64,000 nt of DNA, from positions 1 through 64,000 of the forward strand of contig JACKMC010000010.1 of the NCBI GenBank assembly GCA_024235595.1, given 5' to 3'. Shown in pieces: positions 45,708-54,683 of this stretch (positions within the stretch are counted from its first letter, which is position 1; every line of letters starts with the position of its first letter). This stretch comes from Zoogloeaceae bacterium. Its GTDB lineage: Bacteria > Pseudomonadota > Gammaproteobacteria > Burkholderiales > Rhodocyclaceae. Position numbers and translations under genes: made by a program. The notes under the pieces were generated by a model, which worked only from the letters and a program-made list of their open reading frames with translations, searched no databases and was not told the DNA's origin.

Positions 45708-47912
45708 ATGGCCGGCACCAGCTCCCCCGTTCCCGCCACGCTGATCGAAACGCCGCCATCCAGCGTGCTGTCGCTGGACTTCGAACGACTCAAGAAGAGC
45801 ATCTCCGAATACCTGCGGCCGGAGGACGTCGGCAGGGTCGAGGCCGCCTACCACTTCGCGGCGCAGGCCCATAGCGGACAATTCCGCATCAGTGGCGAGC
45901 CCTACATCACCCACCCGGTCGCGGTGACCGAGCTGGTCGCCGGCTGGCGGCTCGATGCCCAGGCGCTCACCGCGGCGCTGCTTCACGACGTGATGGAAGA
46001 CACCACCGTCGCCAAGCAGGAAATCAGCGACAGGTTCGGCAAGGTCACCGCGGAGCTGGTAGACGGTCTCTCCAAGCTCGACAAGATCGAATTCCGCAGC
46101 CAGGAAGAGGCCCAGGCGGAGAACTTTCGCAAGATGCTGCTGGCGATGGCCAGCGACCTGCGGGTGATCCTCATCAAGCTGGCCGACCGCCTGCACAACA
46201 TGCGCACGCTCGATTATGTGCGCCCTTCCAAGCAGCGGCGCATCGCCAGCGAAACGCTCGAGATCTACGCACCGATCGCCAACCGCCTGGGCCTCAACGC
46301 GCTCTACCGCGAGTTGCAGGAACTGTCCTTCATGCACAAGTACCCGATGCGCTACCGGGTGCTGGCCAAGGCCATTCGCGCGGCCCGCGGCAATCGTCGC
46401 GAGGTCGTCAGCAAGGTGCTCGCGGCGATCGAGGAGCGGCTGCCGCAGTGGGGCATCGCGGCCGAGATCCAGGGGCGCGAAAAGCACCTCTACGGCATCT
46501 ATCGCAAGATGCTGGAGAAGAACCTTTCCTTCTCGCAGGTGCTCGACATCTACGGTTTCCGGGTGATCGCCAAGGACACCGCCACCTGCTATCTCGCGCT
46601 CGGCGCGCTGCACGGCCTCTACAAGCCGGTGCCGGGAAAATTCAAGGACTACATCGCGATCCCCAAGGGGAACGGCTACCAGTCCTTGCACACCACCCTG
46701 ATCGGCCCCTTCGGCACCCCGGTCGAGGTGCAGGTGCGCACCCACGAGATGCACCACATCGCCGAGACCGGCGTCGCTTCTCACTGGCTCTACAAGGAAG
46801 ACGAGAAGACCCTCTCCGAGTTGCAGCACAAGACCACCTCGTGGCTGCAGTCGCTGCTCGAGCTGCAGAACGCAAGCGGCGACTCGGCGGAGTTTCTGGA
46901 GCACGTAAAGATCGACCTCTTCCCCGGCGAGGTGTACGTGTTCTCGCCCAAGGGCAAGATCTTCTCGATGCCGCGCGGCTCGACCTCGGTGGACTTCGCC
47001 TACGCGGTGCACACCGACGTCGGCAACCGCTGCGTCGCCTGCCGCATCAATGCGGAGCTGATGCCGCTGCGTACCGAACTGCGCAACGGCGACCAGGTCG
47101 AGATCATCACGGCCGCCCATGCAAGCCCCAATCCGGCGTGGCTGTCCTATGTACGCACCGGCAAGGCGCGGGCGCAGATCCGCCACTTCCTGAAGAACGT
47201 GCAACAAGAGGAATCCACCGCACTTGGCGAGCGGCTGCTCAACCAGGCGCTACGCCCCCACGGCCTCACCCTGGGCCAGATCAGCACCTTTGCCTGGGAT
47301 CGTTTCCTGCGCGACAGGGGCGTGCGCAATCGCAAGGAGATCTTCACCGACATCGGCCTCGGCAAACGCCTGCCGGTGATCGTCGCGCGCCGCCTGGCCG
47401 AAGCGCAGGACATGGAAACCGGGCGGCCCGACGTGGTCAAACCCAAGCCCGCAGGCGCGATCCTGATCCGCGGCAGCGAAGGGATTGCGGTGCAACTGGC
47501 GAAATGCTGCCAACCGATTCCCGGCGACCCCATCATCGGCATCATCCGCAAGGGCCAGGGCCTCGAGGTCCATGTGCACGACTGTCCGGCGATCCAGCGT
47601 CTGCGCGGCGAGCGCGGCCGCTGGGTGGACGTCGAGTGGGAGCACGCCGACGGACGGCATTTCGACGTCTCGATCCGGGTCCTCACCCACGATGCGCGTG
47701 GCGTGCTGGCAAAGGTCGCCAACGCCATCGCCGAGAACAACGCCAACATCCAGCAGGTCCGCATGGACGCCGAGCAGGTCCCCTATTCGAGCCTGCAGTT
47801 CACGCTCCAGGTGACCGACCGGATCCATCTCGCGCGCCTGCTCAAGGGCATCCGGCGGATCCCGGAAGTGGTACGCATCATGCGGACCAAGGGCGATGGC
47901 TCCGTTAGCTGA
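45708..47912 (+). CDS. spoT: Bifunctional (p)ppGpp synthetase/hydrolase SpoT
   Basis: This 734-residue RSH protein has an HD hydrolase domain (about 30-190) with intact HDVMEDT, a synthetase domain (about 230-350) and a TGS domain (about 385-445: VYVFSPKGKIFSMP). Helical and zinc-finger-like parts and a C-terminal ACT domain (about 655-734) follow. The synthetase motif reads KFKDYIAIPKGNGYQSLHT, the RxKD-type sequence of bifunctional enzymes, not the ExDD of RelA. The ATG at 45708 has GGAGG at 7-nt spacing; a GTG at 45702 is too close to it. Confidence 0.95.
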   Translation: MAGTSSPVPATLIETPPSSVLSLDFERLKKSISEYLRPEDVGRVEAAYHFAAQAHSGQFRISGEPYITHPVAVTELVAGWRLDAQALTAALLHDVMEDTTVAKQEISDRFGKVTAELVDGLSKLDKIEFRSQEEAQAENFRKMLLAMASDLRVILIKLADRLHNMRTLDYVRPSKQRRIASETLEIYAPIANRLGLNALYRELQELSFMHKYPMRYRVLAKAIRAARGNRREVVSKVLAAIEERLPQWGIAAEIQGREKHLYGIYRKMLEKNLSFSQVLDIYGFRVIAKDTATCYLALGALHGLYKPVPGKFKDYIAIPKGNGYQSLHTTLIGPFGTPVEVQVRTHEMHHIAETGVASHWLYKEDEKTLSELQHKTTSWLQSLLELQNASGDSAEFLEHVKIDLFPGEVYVFSPKGKIFSMPRGSTSVDFAYAVHTDVGNRCVACRINAELMPLRTELRNGDQVEIITAAHASPNPAWLSYVRTGKARAQIRHFLKNVQQEESTALGERLLNQALRPHGLTLGQISTFAWDRFLRDRGVRNRKEIFTDIGLGKRLPVIVARRLAEAQDMETGRPDVVKPKPAGAILIRGSEGIAVQLAKCCQPIPGDPIIGIIRKGQGLEVHVHDCPAIQRLRGERGRWVDVEWEHADGRHFDVSIRVLTHDARGVLAKVANAIAENNANIQQVRMDAEQVPYSSLQFTLQVTDRIHLARLLKGIRRIPEVVRIMRTKGDGSVS

Positions 47913-47924
47913 GCGCGCCGGACG

Positions 47925-48308
47925 ATGATCGGCATCCTTCTCATCACTCATGGCAACCTGGGCGAATCCCTGCTGCAGTGTACCTGCCATGTGCTCAACC
48001 AGCGCCCGCCGCAGATCGCGCAACTGGGCGTTGCCCCGCAGGATGATCCCCTTGGCCTGCTGCCGCAGGCACGCAACATGAGAGATCAGGTCGATGTCGG
48101 CGACGGAGTGCTGATCCTCACCGACCTGTTCGGTGCCACGCCGTCGAACATCGCCATGAAACTGCTCGAGCCGAACCGCACCGAGGCCATTGCCGGAGTG
48201 AACCTGCCGATGCTGCTGCGCGCACTCACCTACCGCACAAGAGATTTCAGAACGCTGGTCCAGCGCGCCGTATCGGGCGCCTGTGAGGGCGTAGTTCATA
48301 TCACCTGA
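47925..48308 (+). CDS. PTS EIIA component, mannose/fructose family (regulatory)
   Basis: The 127-residue protein has the EIIA-Man fold signature ILLITHGNLGES with active-site His9 and the LTDLFGATPSNIA motif. HPr phosphorylates His9. No EIIB, EIIC or EIID permease gene is present in the following genes, so the protein probably acts in regulation and not sugar uptake. It is followed 7 bp later by HPr and then EI. A solitary ManX-type EIIA beside ptsH-ptsI is typical of betaproteobacteria. Confidence 0.92.
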   Translation: MIGILLITHGNLGESLLQCTCHVLNQRPPQIAQLGVAPQDDPLGLLPQARNMRDQVDVGDGVLILTDLFGATPSNIAMKLLEPNRTEAIAGVNLPMLLRALTYRTRDFRTLVQRAVSGACEGVVHIT

Positions 48309-48315
48309 GGACACC

Positions 48316-48585
48316 ATGCCCCGCGCAGACGTCGAAATCATCAACAAGCTTGGCCTTCACGCCCGCGCCTCGGCCAAGCTCACCCAGACCGCCAGCAATT
48401 TCCAGTCCGAAGTCATGCTGGAACGAAACGGCCGCCGCGTGAATGCAAAAAGCATCATGGGGGTGATGATGCTGGCCGCCGCCAAGGGCAGCACCATCGT
48501 GGTGGATACCAGCGGGCCCGACGAGGACGAGGCGATGGCCGCCATTCTGGCGCTGGTCGGCGATTACTTCGGCGAAGGCGAGTGA
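48316..48585 (+). CDS. ptsH: Phosphocarrier protein HPr
   Basis: The 89-residue protein has the catalytic His15 in LGLHARASAKL and a Ser46 in the AKSIMGVMML segment, the site used by HPr kinase in organisms that have it. It transfers phosphate from EI to EIIA. A Ser46-containing HPr in a proteobacterium often goes with hprK, which is not in this window. It lies 7 bp after the EIIA gene. Confidence 0.96.
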   Translation: MPRADVEIINKLGLHARASAKLTQTASNFQSEVMLERNGRRVNAKSIMGVMMLAAAKGSTIVVDTSGPDEDEAMAAILALVGDYFGEGE

Positions 48586-48661
48586 CGCAATGCCATGCGG
48601 GCGTGCCTCGGCGCCACGCATCGGCTAACATCCATCTGAACAGTACTCGCGGAACGCGCCA

Positions 48662-50386
48662 ATGACCTTCGCTCTGCACGGATTACCGGTATCGCACGGC
48701 ATCGCCATCGGCCACGTTCATCTCGTCTCGCATGCCCTGCTCGAAGTCAATCACTACCATCTGCAGCCGCGCCACCTGAAGAAGGAGCTCGAGCGCCTTC
48801 GCGTCGCGGTCGACACCGTGCGCGGCGAGCTTGCCGGCCTCAAGGCGGCCACCGGCGGCGGCCAGGGTCATGCCGAGGTCGGCGCCTTTGTCGACCTGCA
48901 CATGATGTTGCTCGACGACCCGATGCTGATCGATTCGGCCACGGCGCTGATCGAAGAGCGGCGCTGCAATGCCGAATGGGCGCTGGTGCAGCAGCTAGAA
49001 ATGCTCATCGAGCAGTTCGAGCAGATCGAGGATGCCTACCTGCGCGAGCGCAAGGCCGACGTGGTCCAGGTGGTCGAACGGCTGATCAAGGTCCTGCTTG
49101 GCAGGCCGGGTCATCTGCCGACGCGGCGCAAGGACGGCCTGGGGACCATCGTGGTGGCACACGATCTCTCCCCCGCCGACACCATCGGCTTTCGCGACCA
49201 CCACGTGGCCGGCTTCGTCACCGATGTCGGCGGGCCGACCAGCCACACCGCGATCGTGGCCCGCAGCCAGAGCATCCCCGCGGTGGTGGCGCTGCATCAC
49301 ATTCGCCACCTCGTCGAGGACGACGAGCTGGTGATCATCGACGGCACCCGCGGGGTCGTGATCGTCGAACCCGACGATCGGGTGCTGGAGGAATACCAGC
49401 TTCGCAAGGCCGAGCTCGAACTCGAGCGCTCGAAGCTCAAGCGCCTGGTCACGGCACGCTCTGCGACGCTGGACGGCGAGATGGTCGGGCTCTTCGGCAA
49501 CATCGAGTTGCCCGCCGATATCGCTCAGGTCAAGGCCGCGGGCGCCGACGGCATCGGCCTCTATCGCACCGAGTTTCTCTTCATGGGCCGCGAGTCGCTG
49601 CCGGACGAGGACGAACAGTTCGAGGCCTACCGCAAGGTCATCAAGGGAATGGCGGGAAAGCCCGTCACCATCCGCACCCTGGACATCGGCGCCGACAAGG
49701 CGCTCGAAGGCATCAATACCCGGGTCGAACCCAATCCCGCGCTGGGCCTGCGTGCGATCCGCTTTTCGCTCGCCGAACCGCAGATCTTCCTGGCCCAGCT
49801 GCGCGCCCTGCTGCGCGCCTCGCACTACGGCAAGCTCAAGCTGCTGGTGCCGATGCTGACCCATGCCCACGAGATTGACCAGACCCTCGCGCTGATCGCC
49901 CAGGCGCGCGAGCAATTGCGCGACAAGAAGCAGAAATACGACGAGCGACTCCCGATCGGCGGCATGATAGAGGTTCCCGCCGCGGCACTGGCGATGGGCA
50001 TGTTCGTGCGCCGACTGCAGTTCCTTTCGATCGGCACCAACGACCTGATCCAGTACACGCTCGCCATCGATCGCACCGACGAGGCCGTGGCCCACCTCTA
50101 CGATCCCCTGCACCCGGCGGTGCTCAAGCTCATCGGCGGGACGATCCAGACCTGTGCGCGCTACGGACTGCCGGTTTCGGTGTGCGGCGAGATGGCTGGC
50201 CACACCATCTATTCGCGTTTGCTGCTGGGCATGGGGCTGCGTGAGTTCTCGATGCACCCCTCGCAGATCCTCGAGGTCAAGCAGGAGATCCTGCGCGCCG
50301 ACCTCGGCGACATCGCGCCCAAGGTGCAGCGAATACTCAAGATGGACGAGCCGCTGCGGATCCGCGAGGCGATGGAGCGCCTCTGA
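48662..50386 (+). CDS. ptsI: PTS enzyme I (phosphoenolpyruvate-protein phosphotransferase)
   Basis: EI starts the phosphorelay by taking phosphate from PEP. The 574-residue protein has the active His195 in GGPTSHTAIVARS, LYRTEFLFMGRESLPDEDEQ for PEP binding, and the FSIGTNDLIQYTLAIDR and VCGEMAG motifs in the C-terminal TIM barrel. Length and motifs are complete. It follows HPr by 76 bp. Confidence 0.96.
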   Translation: MTFALHGLPVSHGIAIGHVHLVSHALLEVNHYHLQPRHLKKELERLRVAVDTVRGELAGLKAATGGGQGHAEVGAFVDLHMMLLDDPMLIDSATALIEERRCNAEWALVQQLEMLIEQFEQIEDAYLRERKADVVQVVERLIKVLLGRPGHLPTRRKDGLGTIVVAHDLSPADTIGFRDHHVAGFVTDVGGPTSHTAIVARSQSIPAVVALHHIRHLVEDDELVIIDGTRGVVIVEPDDRVLEEYQLRKAELELERSKLKRLVTARSATLDGEMVGLFGNIELPADIAQVKAAGADGIGLYRTEFLFMGRESLPDEDEQFEAYRKVIKGMAGKPVTIRTLDIGADKALEGINTRVEPNPALGLRAIRFSLAEPQIFLAQLRALLRASHYGKLKLLVPMLTHAHEIDQTLALIAQAREQLRDKKQKYDERLPIGGMIEVPAAALAMGMFVRRLQFLSIGTNDLIQYTLAIDRTDEAVAHLYDPLHPAVLKLIGGTIQTCARYGLPVSVCGEMAGHTIYSRLLLGMGLREFSMHPSQILEVKQEILRADLGDIAPKVQRILKMDEPLRIREAMERL

Positions 50387-50419
50387 GATGCACGGCCCGT
50401 ATCCTATGCCCTTCGCGAC

Positions 50420-50428
50420 TGCTAGAAT
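50420..50428 (+). promoter_or_regulatory. Extended -10 promoter element for the DUF3460 gene
   Basis: TGCTAGAAT matches an extended -10 (TGnTATAAT at all but one position) 25 bp before the ATG at 50454. There is no good -35, which is usual for this class. It suggests a separate transcript from ptsI. Confidence 0.4.
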
Positions 50429-50453
50429 TCCGAGTCAATTTGCGGAGAACACC

Positions 50454-50642
50454 ATGGCGATCTACGAGTCCGAACACACCAAATTCATGCGCGAATGGAT
50501 GGCCAAGCATCCTGAAGAGGCTGCGGAACAGGCCAAGGGCCGTGCGCTCTGGTGGGACAAGCCACAGAACCTCGAGACCGGCAAGCAGTACAGTGAAGCC
50601 GAAGTACCGCAAAAGGCCTATTACTATCAGACCGGTGACTGA
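50454..50642 (+). CDS. DUF3460 family protein
   Basis: This small 62-residue protein matches DUF3460: MAIYESEHTKFMREWMAKHPE at the start and a WWDKPQNLE segment near the middle, ending in a YYYQTGD tail. It is soluble, charged, and found mostly in betaproteobacteria. Function is unknown. An upstream GGAGAA serves as ribosome-binding site. It is 67 bp after ptsI and 53 bp before the exonuclease gene. Confidence 0.85.
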   Translation: MAIYESEHTKFMREWMAKHPEEAAEQAKGRALWWDKPQNLETGKQYSEAEVPQKAYYYQTGD

Positions 50643-50695
50643 TTGCCGGGGCAGGGCCGACCCGCGCCCGCCGCTGGCGCAGGCCTGAACCCGCG

Positions 50696-52126
50696 ATGTC
50701 CCTGCCCGCATCGCTGGCCATCGTCGACGTCGAGACCACGGGCGCCAACCCGGTAAGTGATCGCATCACCGAGATCGCGATCCTGCGTGTCGAGCACGGC
50801 CGCGTCGTCGAACGCTGGTCCAGCCTGGTCAATCCGGGCCGAACCATTCCGGCCAACATCCAGAGCCTGATCGGCATCACCGACGAGATGGTGGCGGACG
50901 CACCGCCCTTCCCTGCGCTCGCCGCGCGCGTCCGCGAGATCCTCTCCGACTGCGTCTTCGTGGCCCACAACGCGCGCTTCGACTACGGGTTCGTCAAGAA
51001 CGAATTCGCGCGCATGGAGCAGGACTTCAAGGCCGAGGTGCTGTGCACCGTCAAGTTCTCGCGCGCGCTCTATCCCGAGCACCACCGTCATGGGCTCGAC
51101 GCGCTGATCCTGCGCCACGGTCTCACCTGCAAGGCCCGCCACCGTGCGCTGGGCGACGCCGAAGTGCTTTGGGACTTCCTGCAGAAGTCCGAAGCCGCAT
51201 TCGAAGCCGCGACCATCGGCGACGCCACCGGACGCGCGATGAAGATGCCACCGCGCCCCGCCGGCCTGCCCGAGGGCACGCTCGAAGGCATTCCGCCCAC
51301 ACCTGGCGTCTATCTTTTTTTCGGCGATGGCAGCGGCGCCAGGGATCTGCCCCTTTACGTCGGCAGGAGCGTGAATCTGCGTTCCCGGGTCGGCGCCCAT
51401 TTCGCCGGCGAGCATCGCAATGGCAAGGATGCGCGGCTTGCCCAGCAGATTCGACGTGTCGAATGGATCGAAACCGCCGGCGAACTCGGCGCCCAGCTCG
51501 TCGAGGCGCGACTCATCAAGGAGCGCCAACCGCTTCACAATCGCGCGCCGAACCGCAACGACGAGGTCACCGGCCTGCGGCTGCTCGCAAACCGGCGCAA
51601 GCCGCCGATCTTCGAGCGCGTCAGGCTCAGCGGCAGGGATCCGCTCGACTGGGGCGAGAACCTGTACGGCACCTTCCGCAACAAGCGCGAGATCGACAAC
51701 ACGCTGCGCGAGTTCGCCCATCTGTATCGGCTGTGCCCGCGCCGCCTCGGCATCGAATCGGGCAAGGACGGGGCATGCTCGGCCTTCCAGACGAAACGTT
51801 GCGCTGGCGTCTGTGCCGGGCGCGAGAGCGGTGCCGCGCACGATGCACGCCTGGCAGGCGCACTCGCCGCGCTGCGCCTGAAACCCTGGCCGTGGCCCGG
51901 GCCGATCGGGATTCGCGAGTCGAGGCCGGACGGCAGCCGCACCGAGATCCAGGTCGTCGATCACTGGTGCCTTCTCGGTTCGGTAGGGAACGAAACGCAG
52001 CTGGCGGCGCTCTTCTCGGAGCCCCCGCCGAGGCAGTTCGATGTGGACGCCTACCGCATCCTCAGCCGTTGGCTGGCTGTCGAGGGGCACCGCCAGCAGG
52101 TCATCGCGAGCCCGCCCCCCGCCTGA
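50696..52126 (+). CDS. DnaQ-like exonuclease fused to a GIY-YIG (UvrC-like) nuclease
   Basis: The 476-residue protein joins two nucleases. Residues 1-175 are a DEDDh 3'-5' exonuclease of the DnaQ family (IVDVETTG with Asp11 and Glu13; VFVAHNARFDYGFV; HRALGDAEV). Residues about 195-290 are a GIY-YIG domain (GVYLFFGD, LPLYVGRSVNLRSRV, LIKERQPLHN), as in UvrC and Cho. The C-terminus is a UvrC-like tail with several cysteines (LCPRRLGIESG, ACSAFQTKRCAGVC). Such fusions are annotated as DNA polymerase III epsilon-like or Cho-like; they are probably repair enzymes. The alr gene converges 7 bp later. Confidence 0.9.
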   Translation: MSLPASLAIVDVETTGANPVSDRITEIAILRVEHGRVVERWSSLVNPGRTIPANIQSLIGITDEMVADAPPFPALAARVREILSDCVFVAHNARFDYGFVKNEFARMEQDFKAEVLCTVKFSRALYPEHHRHGLDALILRHGLTCKARHRALGDAEVLWDFLQKSEAAFEAATIGDATGRAMKMPPRPAGLPEGTLEGIPPTPGVYLFFGDGSGARDLPLYVGRSVNLRSRVGAHFAGEHRNGKDARLAQQIRRVEWIETAGELGAQLVEARLIKERQPLHNRAPNRNDEVTGLRLLANRRKPPIFERVRLSGRDPLDWGENLYGTFRNKREIDNTLREFAHLYRLCPRRLGIESGKDGACSAFQTKRCAGVCAGRESGAAHDARLAGALAALRLKPWPWPGPIGIRESRPDGSRTEIQVVDHWCLLGSVGNETQLAALFSEPPPRQFDVDAYRILSRWLAVEGHRQQVIASPPPA

Positions 52127-52133
52127 GCCCGGC

Positions 52134-53198
52134 TCACTCGCCGCGATACTCGAGCCGCGCGCGCTTGACGTTGCACAGCAATTCGTAGGAAATCGTGCCG
52201 GCAGCGGCGGCAATCGCGTTGATCGGCACCTGCGCGCCCCACAACTCGACCCGGCTGCCGAGCCCGGCATCGGCCAAGCCGCTCAGGTCGACGGTCAGCA
52301 TGTCCATCGAGACACGCCCGATGATGCGACCGGGCTTGCCGTCGACGGCGACCGGCGTCCCCGTCGGGACCACGCGCGGATAGCCGTCCGCATAGCCCAT
52401 CGCCACCAGTCCCACGCGGGTCGGGCGCTCGGCCACGAAACGCGCGCCATAGCCCAGCGGCTCACCGGCCGCGATCTCGCGCACCGCGATGACGCGGCTC
52501 TCGAGCGTCATCACGGGCCTCAGCTGCCCGCCGTCGAGCGGCATCGGATCGGCGCCATAGAGCATGATGCCCGGGCGCCCCCAATGGCCTCGCACCGCCG
52601 GCCAGGCGAGGATGGCGGCGGAGTTGCAGACGCTGTGCTCGGCCGCGATGCCGGCCACCCCGGCCCGGAAACGCGCGAACTGCTGCGCGGTCGCGTCGCT
52701 GTCCGGCTCGTCGGCGCGCGCGAAGTGGGTCATCAAGGTAAGCTTGCCGACCTTGCCGCTGGCGAGCAGGCGATCATGCAGTTCGCGCGCCAGCTCCGGC
52801 GCGAAGCCGGCCCGGTTCATGCCGGTATTGAGCTTGAGCCAGACGTTGAAGGGTTTTTTCGCGGCGTACGCTTCGAGCATTTGCAACTGCTCGAGGTGAT
52901 GCACCACCATCCACAGATCGTGCGCCTCCACCTCGGCCAGTTCGCTTGCCTCGAACACTCCTTCGAGCAGCAGGATCGGCGCTGTGATGCCACCGTCTCG
53001 CAGTGCCAGGGCCTCCTCGATCGCCGCCACCGCGAAACCATCCGCCTCGGCACCGAGCGCCTTCGCACAGCGCACCGCGCCATGACCGTAGGCATTGGCC
53101 TTGACCACGGCAAGCGCACGGCCAGCGTGAAGTGCCTTCGCGATACGGTAATTGTGACGCAGGGCGTCGAGGTCGACGATGGCTCGGGCTGGTCTCAT
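52134..53198 (-). CDS. alr: Alanine racemase (catabolic DadX type by context)
   Basis: The 354-residue PLP enzyme interconverts L- and D-alanine. The catalytic lysine lies in VVKANAYGHGAV, and the catalytic tyrosine region is ARFVAERPTRVGLVAMGYADGYPR. The ATG at 53198 overlaps the dadA stop as ATGA, so both are translated from one mRNA. The coupling to dadA points to the catabolic role (L-Ala to D-Ala for oxidation), although the gene may also supply D-Ala for the wall. No second alr is in the window. Confidence 0.95.
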   Translation of the reverse strand: MRPARAIVDLDALRHNYRIAKALHAGRALAVVKANAYGHGAVRCAKALGAEADGFAVAAIEEALALRDGGITAPILLLEGVFEASELAEVEAHDLWMVVHHLEQLQMLEAYAAKKPFNVWLKLNTGMNRAGFAPELARELHDRLLASGKVGKLTLMTHFARADEPDSDATAQQFARFRAGVAGIAAEHSVCNSAAILAWPAVRGHWGRPGIMLYGADPMPLDGGQLRPVMTLESRVIAVREIAAGEPLGYGARFVAERPTRVGLVAMGYADGYPRVVPTGTPVAVDGKPGRIIGRVSMDMLTVDLSGLADAGLGSRVELWGAQVPINAIAAAAGTISYELLCNVKRARLEYRGE

Positions 53199-54508
53199 GC
53201 GGACTCTTTGGCGTGGGCGAAACCGGGACGCACGATGCGTCCCGAAGACGATACTTTGCCATAACGCGACAGCGCCAGATCATCGCAGCGAATCGCCGGG
53301 TTGCGCCCGGTGACCAGATCCGCCATGAGCTTGCCGGAACCACAGGCCATGGTCCAGCCGAGGGTGCCGTGCCCGGTCGACAGATACAGGTTCGGATAGC
53401 TGGTGGCGCCGACGATCGGCGTGCTGTCCGGCGTCATCGGCCGCAATCCGGTCCAGAACTCCGCCTGCGCCACGTCGCCGCCACCCGGGAAAAGATCGTT
53501 CACCACGAGCTCCAGGGTCTCGCGCCGGCGCGGGTTCAGACCGAGGTCGAAGCCGCCCAGCTCGGCCATGCCGCCGACCCGGATGCGGTCGTCGAAACGC
53601 GTCACGGCGACTTTGTAGGTCTCGTCGAGCACCGTCGAGACCGGCGCCATGTCGGCATTGCCGAGCGGCACCGTGAGCGAGTAGCCTTTGACCGGATAGA
53701 CCGGCAGATCGAGATCCAGGCCCGCCGCAAGCTGACGCGAATAGCTGCCCAGCGCCAGCACGAAGCGATCGCCACCGATCACTTCGTCGCCGCAGCGCAC
53801 CCCGATGATCGCGCCACCGCCCGAAATCACTTCGTCGATCGCCACCCCATAGCGGAACTTCACCCCCAGCGCCGCCGCCATCTCGGCCAGCCGACGGGTG
53901 AACAGATGGCAATCTCCGGTCTCGTCGTTGGGCAGGCGCAGCCCCCCCGTGAGCTTGTCCTTGACGCGCCCGAGCGCGGGCTCGGCGCTTGCGAGGGCAT
54001 CGCGCTCGAGCAACTCGAAGGGCACACCGCATTCCTCGAGCACCGCGATATCGCGCTGGACCGCCGCCATCTGCGCATCGGTGCGGAACAACTGCAGCGT
54101 GCCGCCACGGCGCTCTTCGTAGCTGAGGCCGGTATCGGCACGCAGTTCGCGCAGCACGTCGCGGCTGTACTCCGACAGACGCATCATGCGCTCCTTGTTC
54201 ACCGCATAGCGTTCGGCCGAGCAGTTCTTCAGCATTTCGGCCATCCACTTGAGCTGAAAGAGGCTGCCATCGGCACGGATGGCGAGCGGCGCATGGCGCT
54301 GGAACAGCCACTTGATGGCCTTGAGCGGAATGCCTGGCGCGGCCCAGGGGGTGGAATATCCGGGCGAGACCTGGCCGGCGTTGGCATAGCTGGTCTCGAG
54401 CGCCGGACCCGGCTGGCGGTCGATCACCGTGACGCTGGCGCCGGCGCGGGCGAGGAAGTAAGCCGTGGTGGTGCCGATGACCCCGCTGCCGAGAACGATG
54501 ACGTGCAT
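53195..54508 (-). CDS. dadA: D-amino acid dehydrogenase DadA
   Basis: DadA oxidises D-alanine and other D-amino acids and feeds electrons to the respiratory chain. The 437-residue FAD protein begins with HVIVLGSGVIGTTTAYFLA (dinucleotide fold, Gly7-x-Gly9-x-x-Gly12) and has YANAGQVSPGYSTPWA and the C-terminal TGHGTLGWTMACGSGKL. I chose the ATG at 54508; GAGGAG lies upstream, and the longer frame to 54583 lacks the FAD motif at its start. It diverges from an Lrp-type regulator over a dyad-containing gap. Confidence 0.95.
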   Translation of the reverse strand: MHVIVLGSGVIGTTTAYFLARAGASVTVIDRQPGPALETSYANAGQVSPGYSTPWAAPGIPLKAIKWLFQRHAPLAIRADGSLFQLKWMAEMLKNCSAERYAVNKERMMRLSEYSRDVLRELRADTGLSYEERRGGTLQLFRTDAQMAAVQRDIAVLEECGVPFELLERDALASAEPALGRVKDKLTGGLRLPNDETGDCHLFTRRLAEMAAALGVKFRYGVAIDEVISGGGAIIGVRCGDEVIGGDRFVLALGSYSRQLAAGLDLDLPVYPVKGYSLTVPLGNADMAPVSTVLDETYKVAVTRFDDRIRVGGMAELGGFDLGLNPRRRETLELVVNDLFPGGGDVAQAEFWTGLRPMTPDSTPIVGATSYPNLYLSTGHGTLGWTMACGSGKLMADLVTGRNPAIRCDDLALSRYGKVSSSGRIVRPGFAHAKESA

Positions 54509-54609
54509 GAAGCGCTCCTCAAGACTTTTCAGGTCCGCGCCAGGCACCATGCCTGAATTCATGCGGATCCCTGTTGAATCCATGCAGTTTATTGAGCATC
54601 AGGCAGTGA

Positions 54610-54643
54610 TATTCACTTATTATCGTTGGCGATGAAGTGAATA
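54610..54643. promoter_or_regulatory. Large dyad between dadA and the Lrp-type gene, candidate operator
   Basis: TATTCACTT and AAGTGAATA are a perfect 9-bp inverted repeat separated by 16 bp, and ATCG/CGAT adds an inner pair of arms. The dyad lies in the 175-bp divergent gap, 41 bp before the regulator start. Lrp-type proteins bind such dyads, and autoregulation plus control of dadA would be expected. The AT content is much higher than around it. It might be a hairpin in the leader RNA instead. Confidence 0.6.
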
Positions 54644-54683
54644 CATGGCCCCGGCTTGTGCCGCCATCCACACCGGAAGTGAA

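Noticed and set aside
54541..54555. Small hairpin CAGGCA-CCA-TGCCTG in the dadA leader
   Set aside because: Six base pairs and a three-base loop could arise by chance; no further signal supports a regulatory role.
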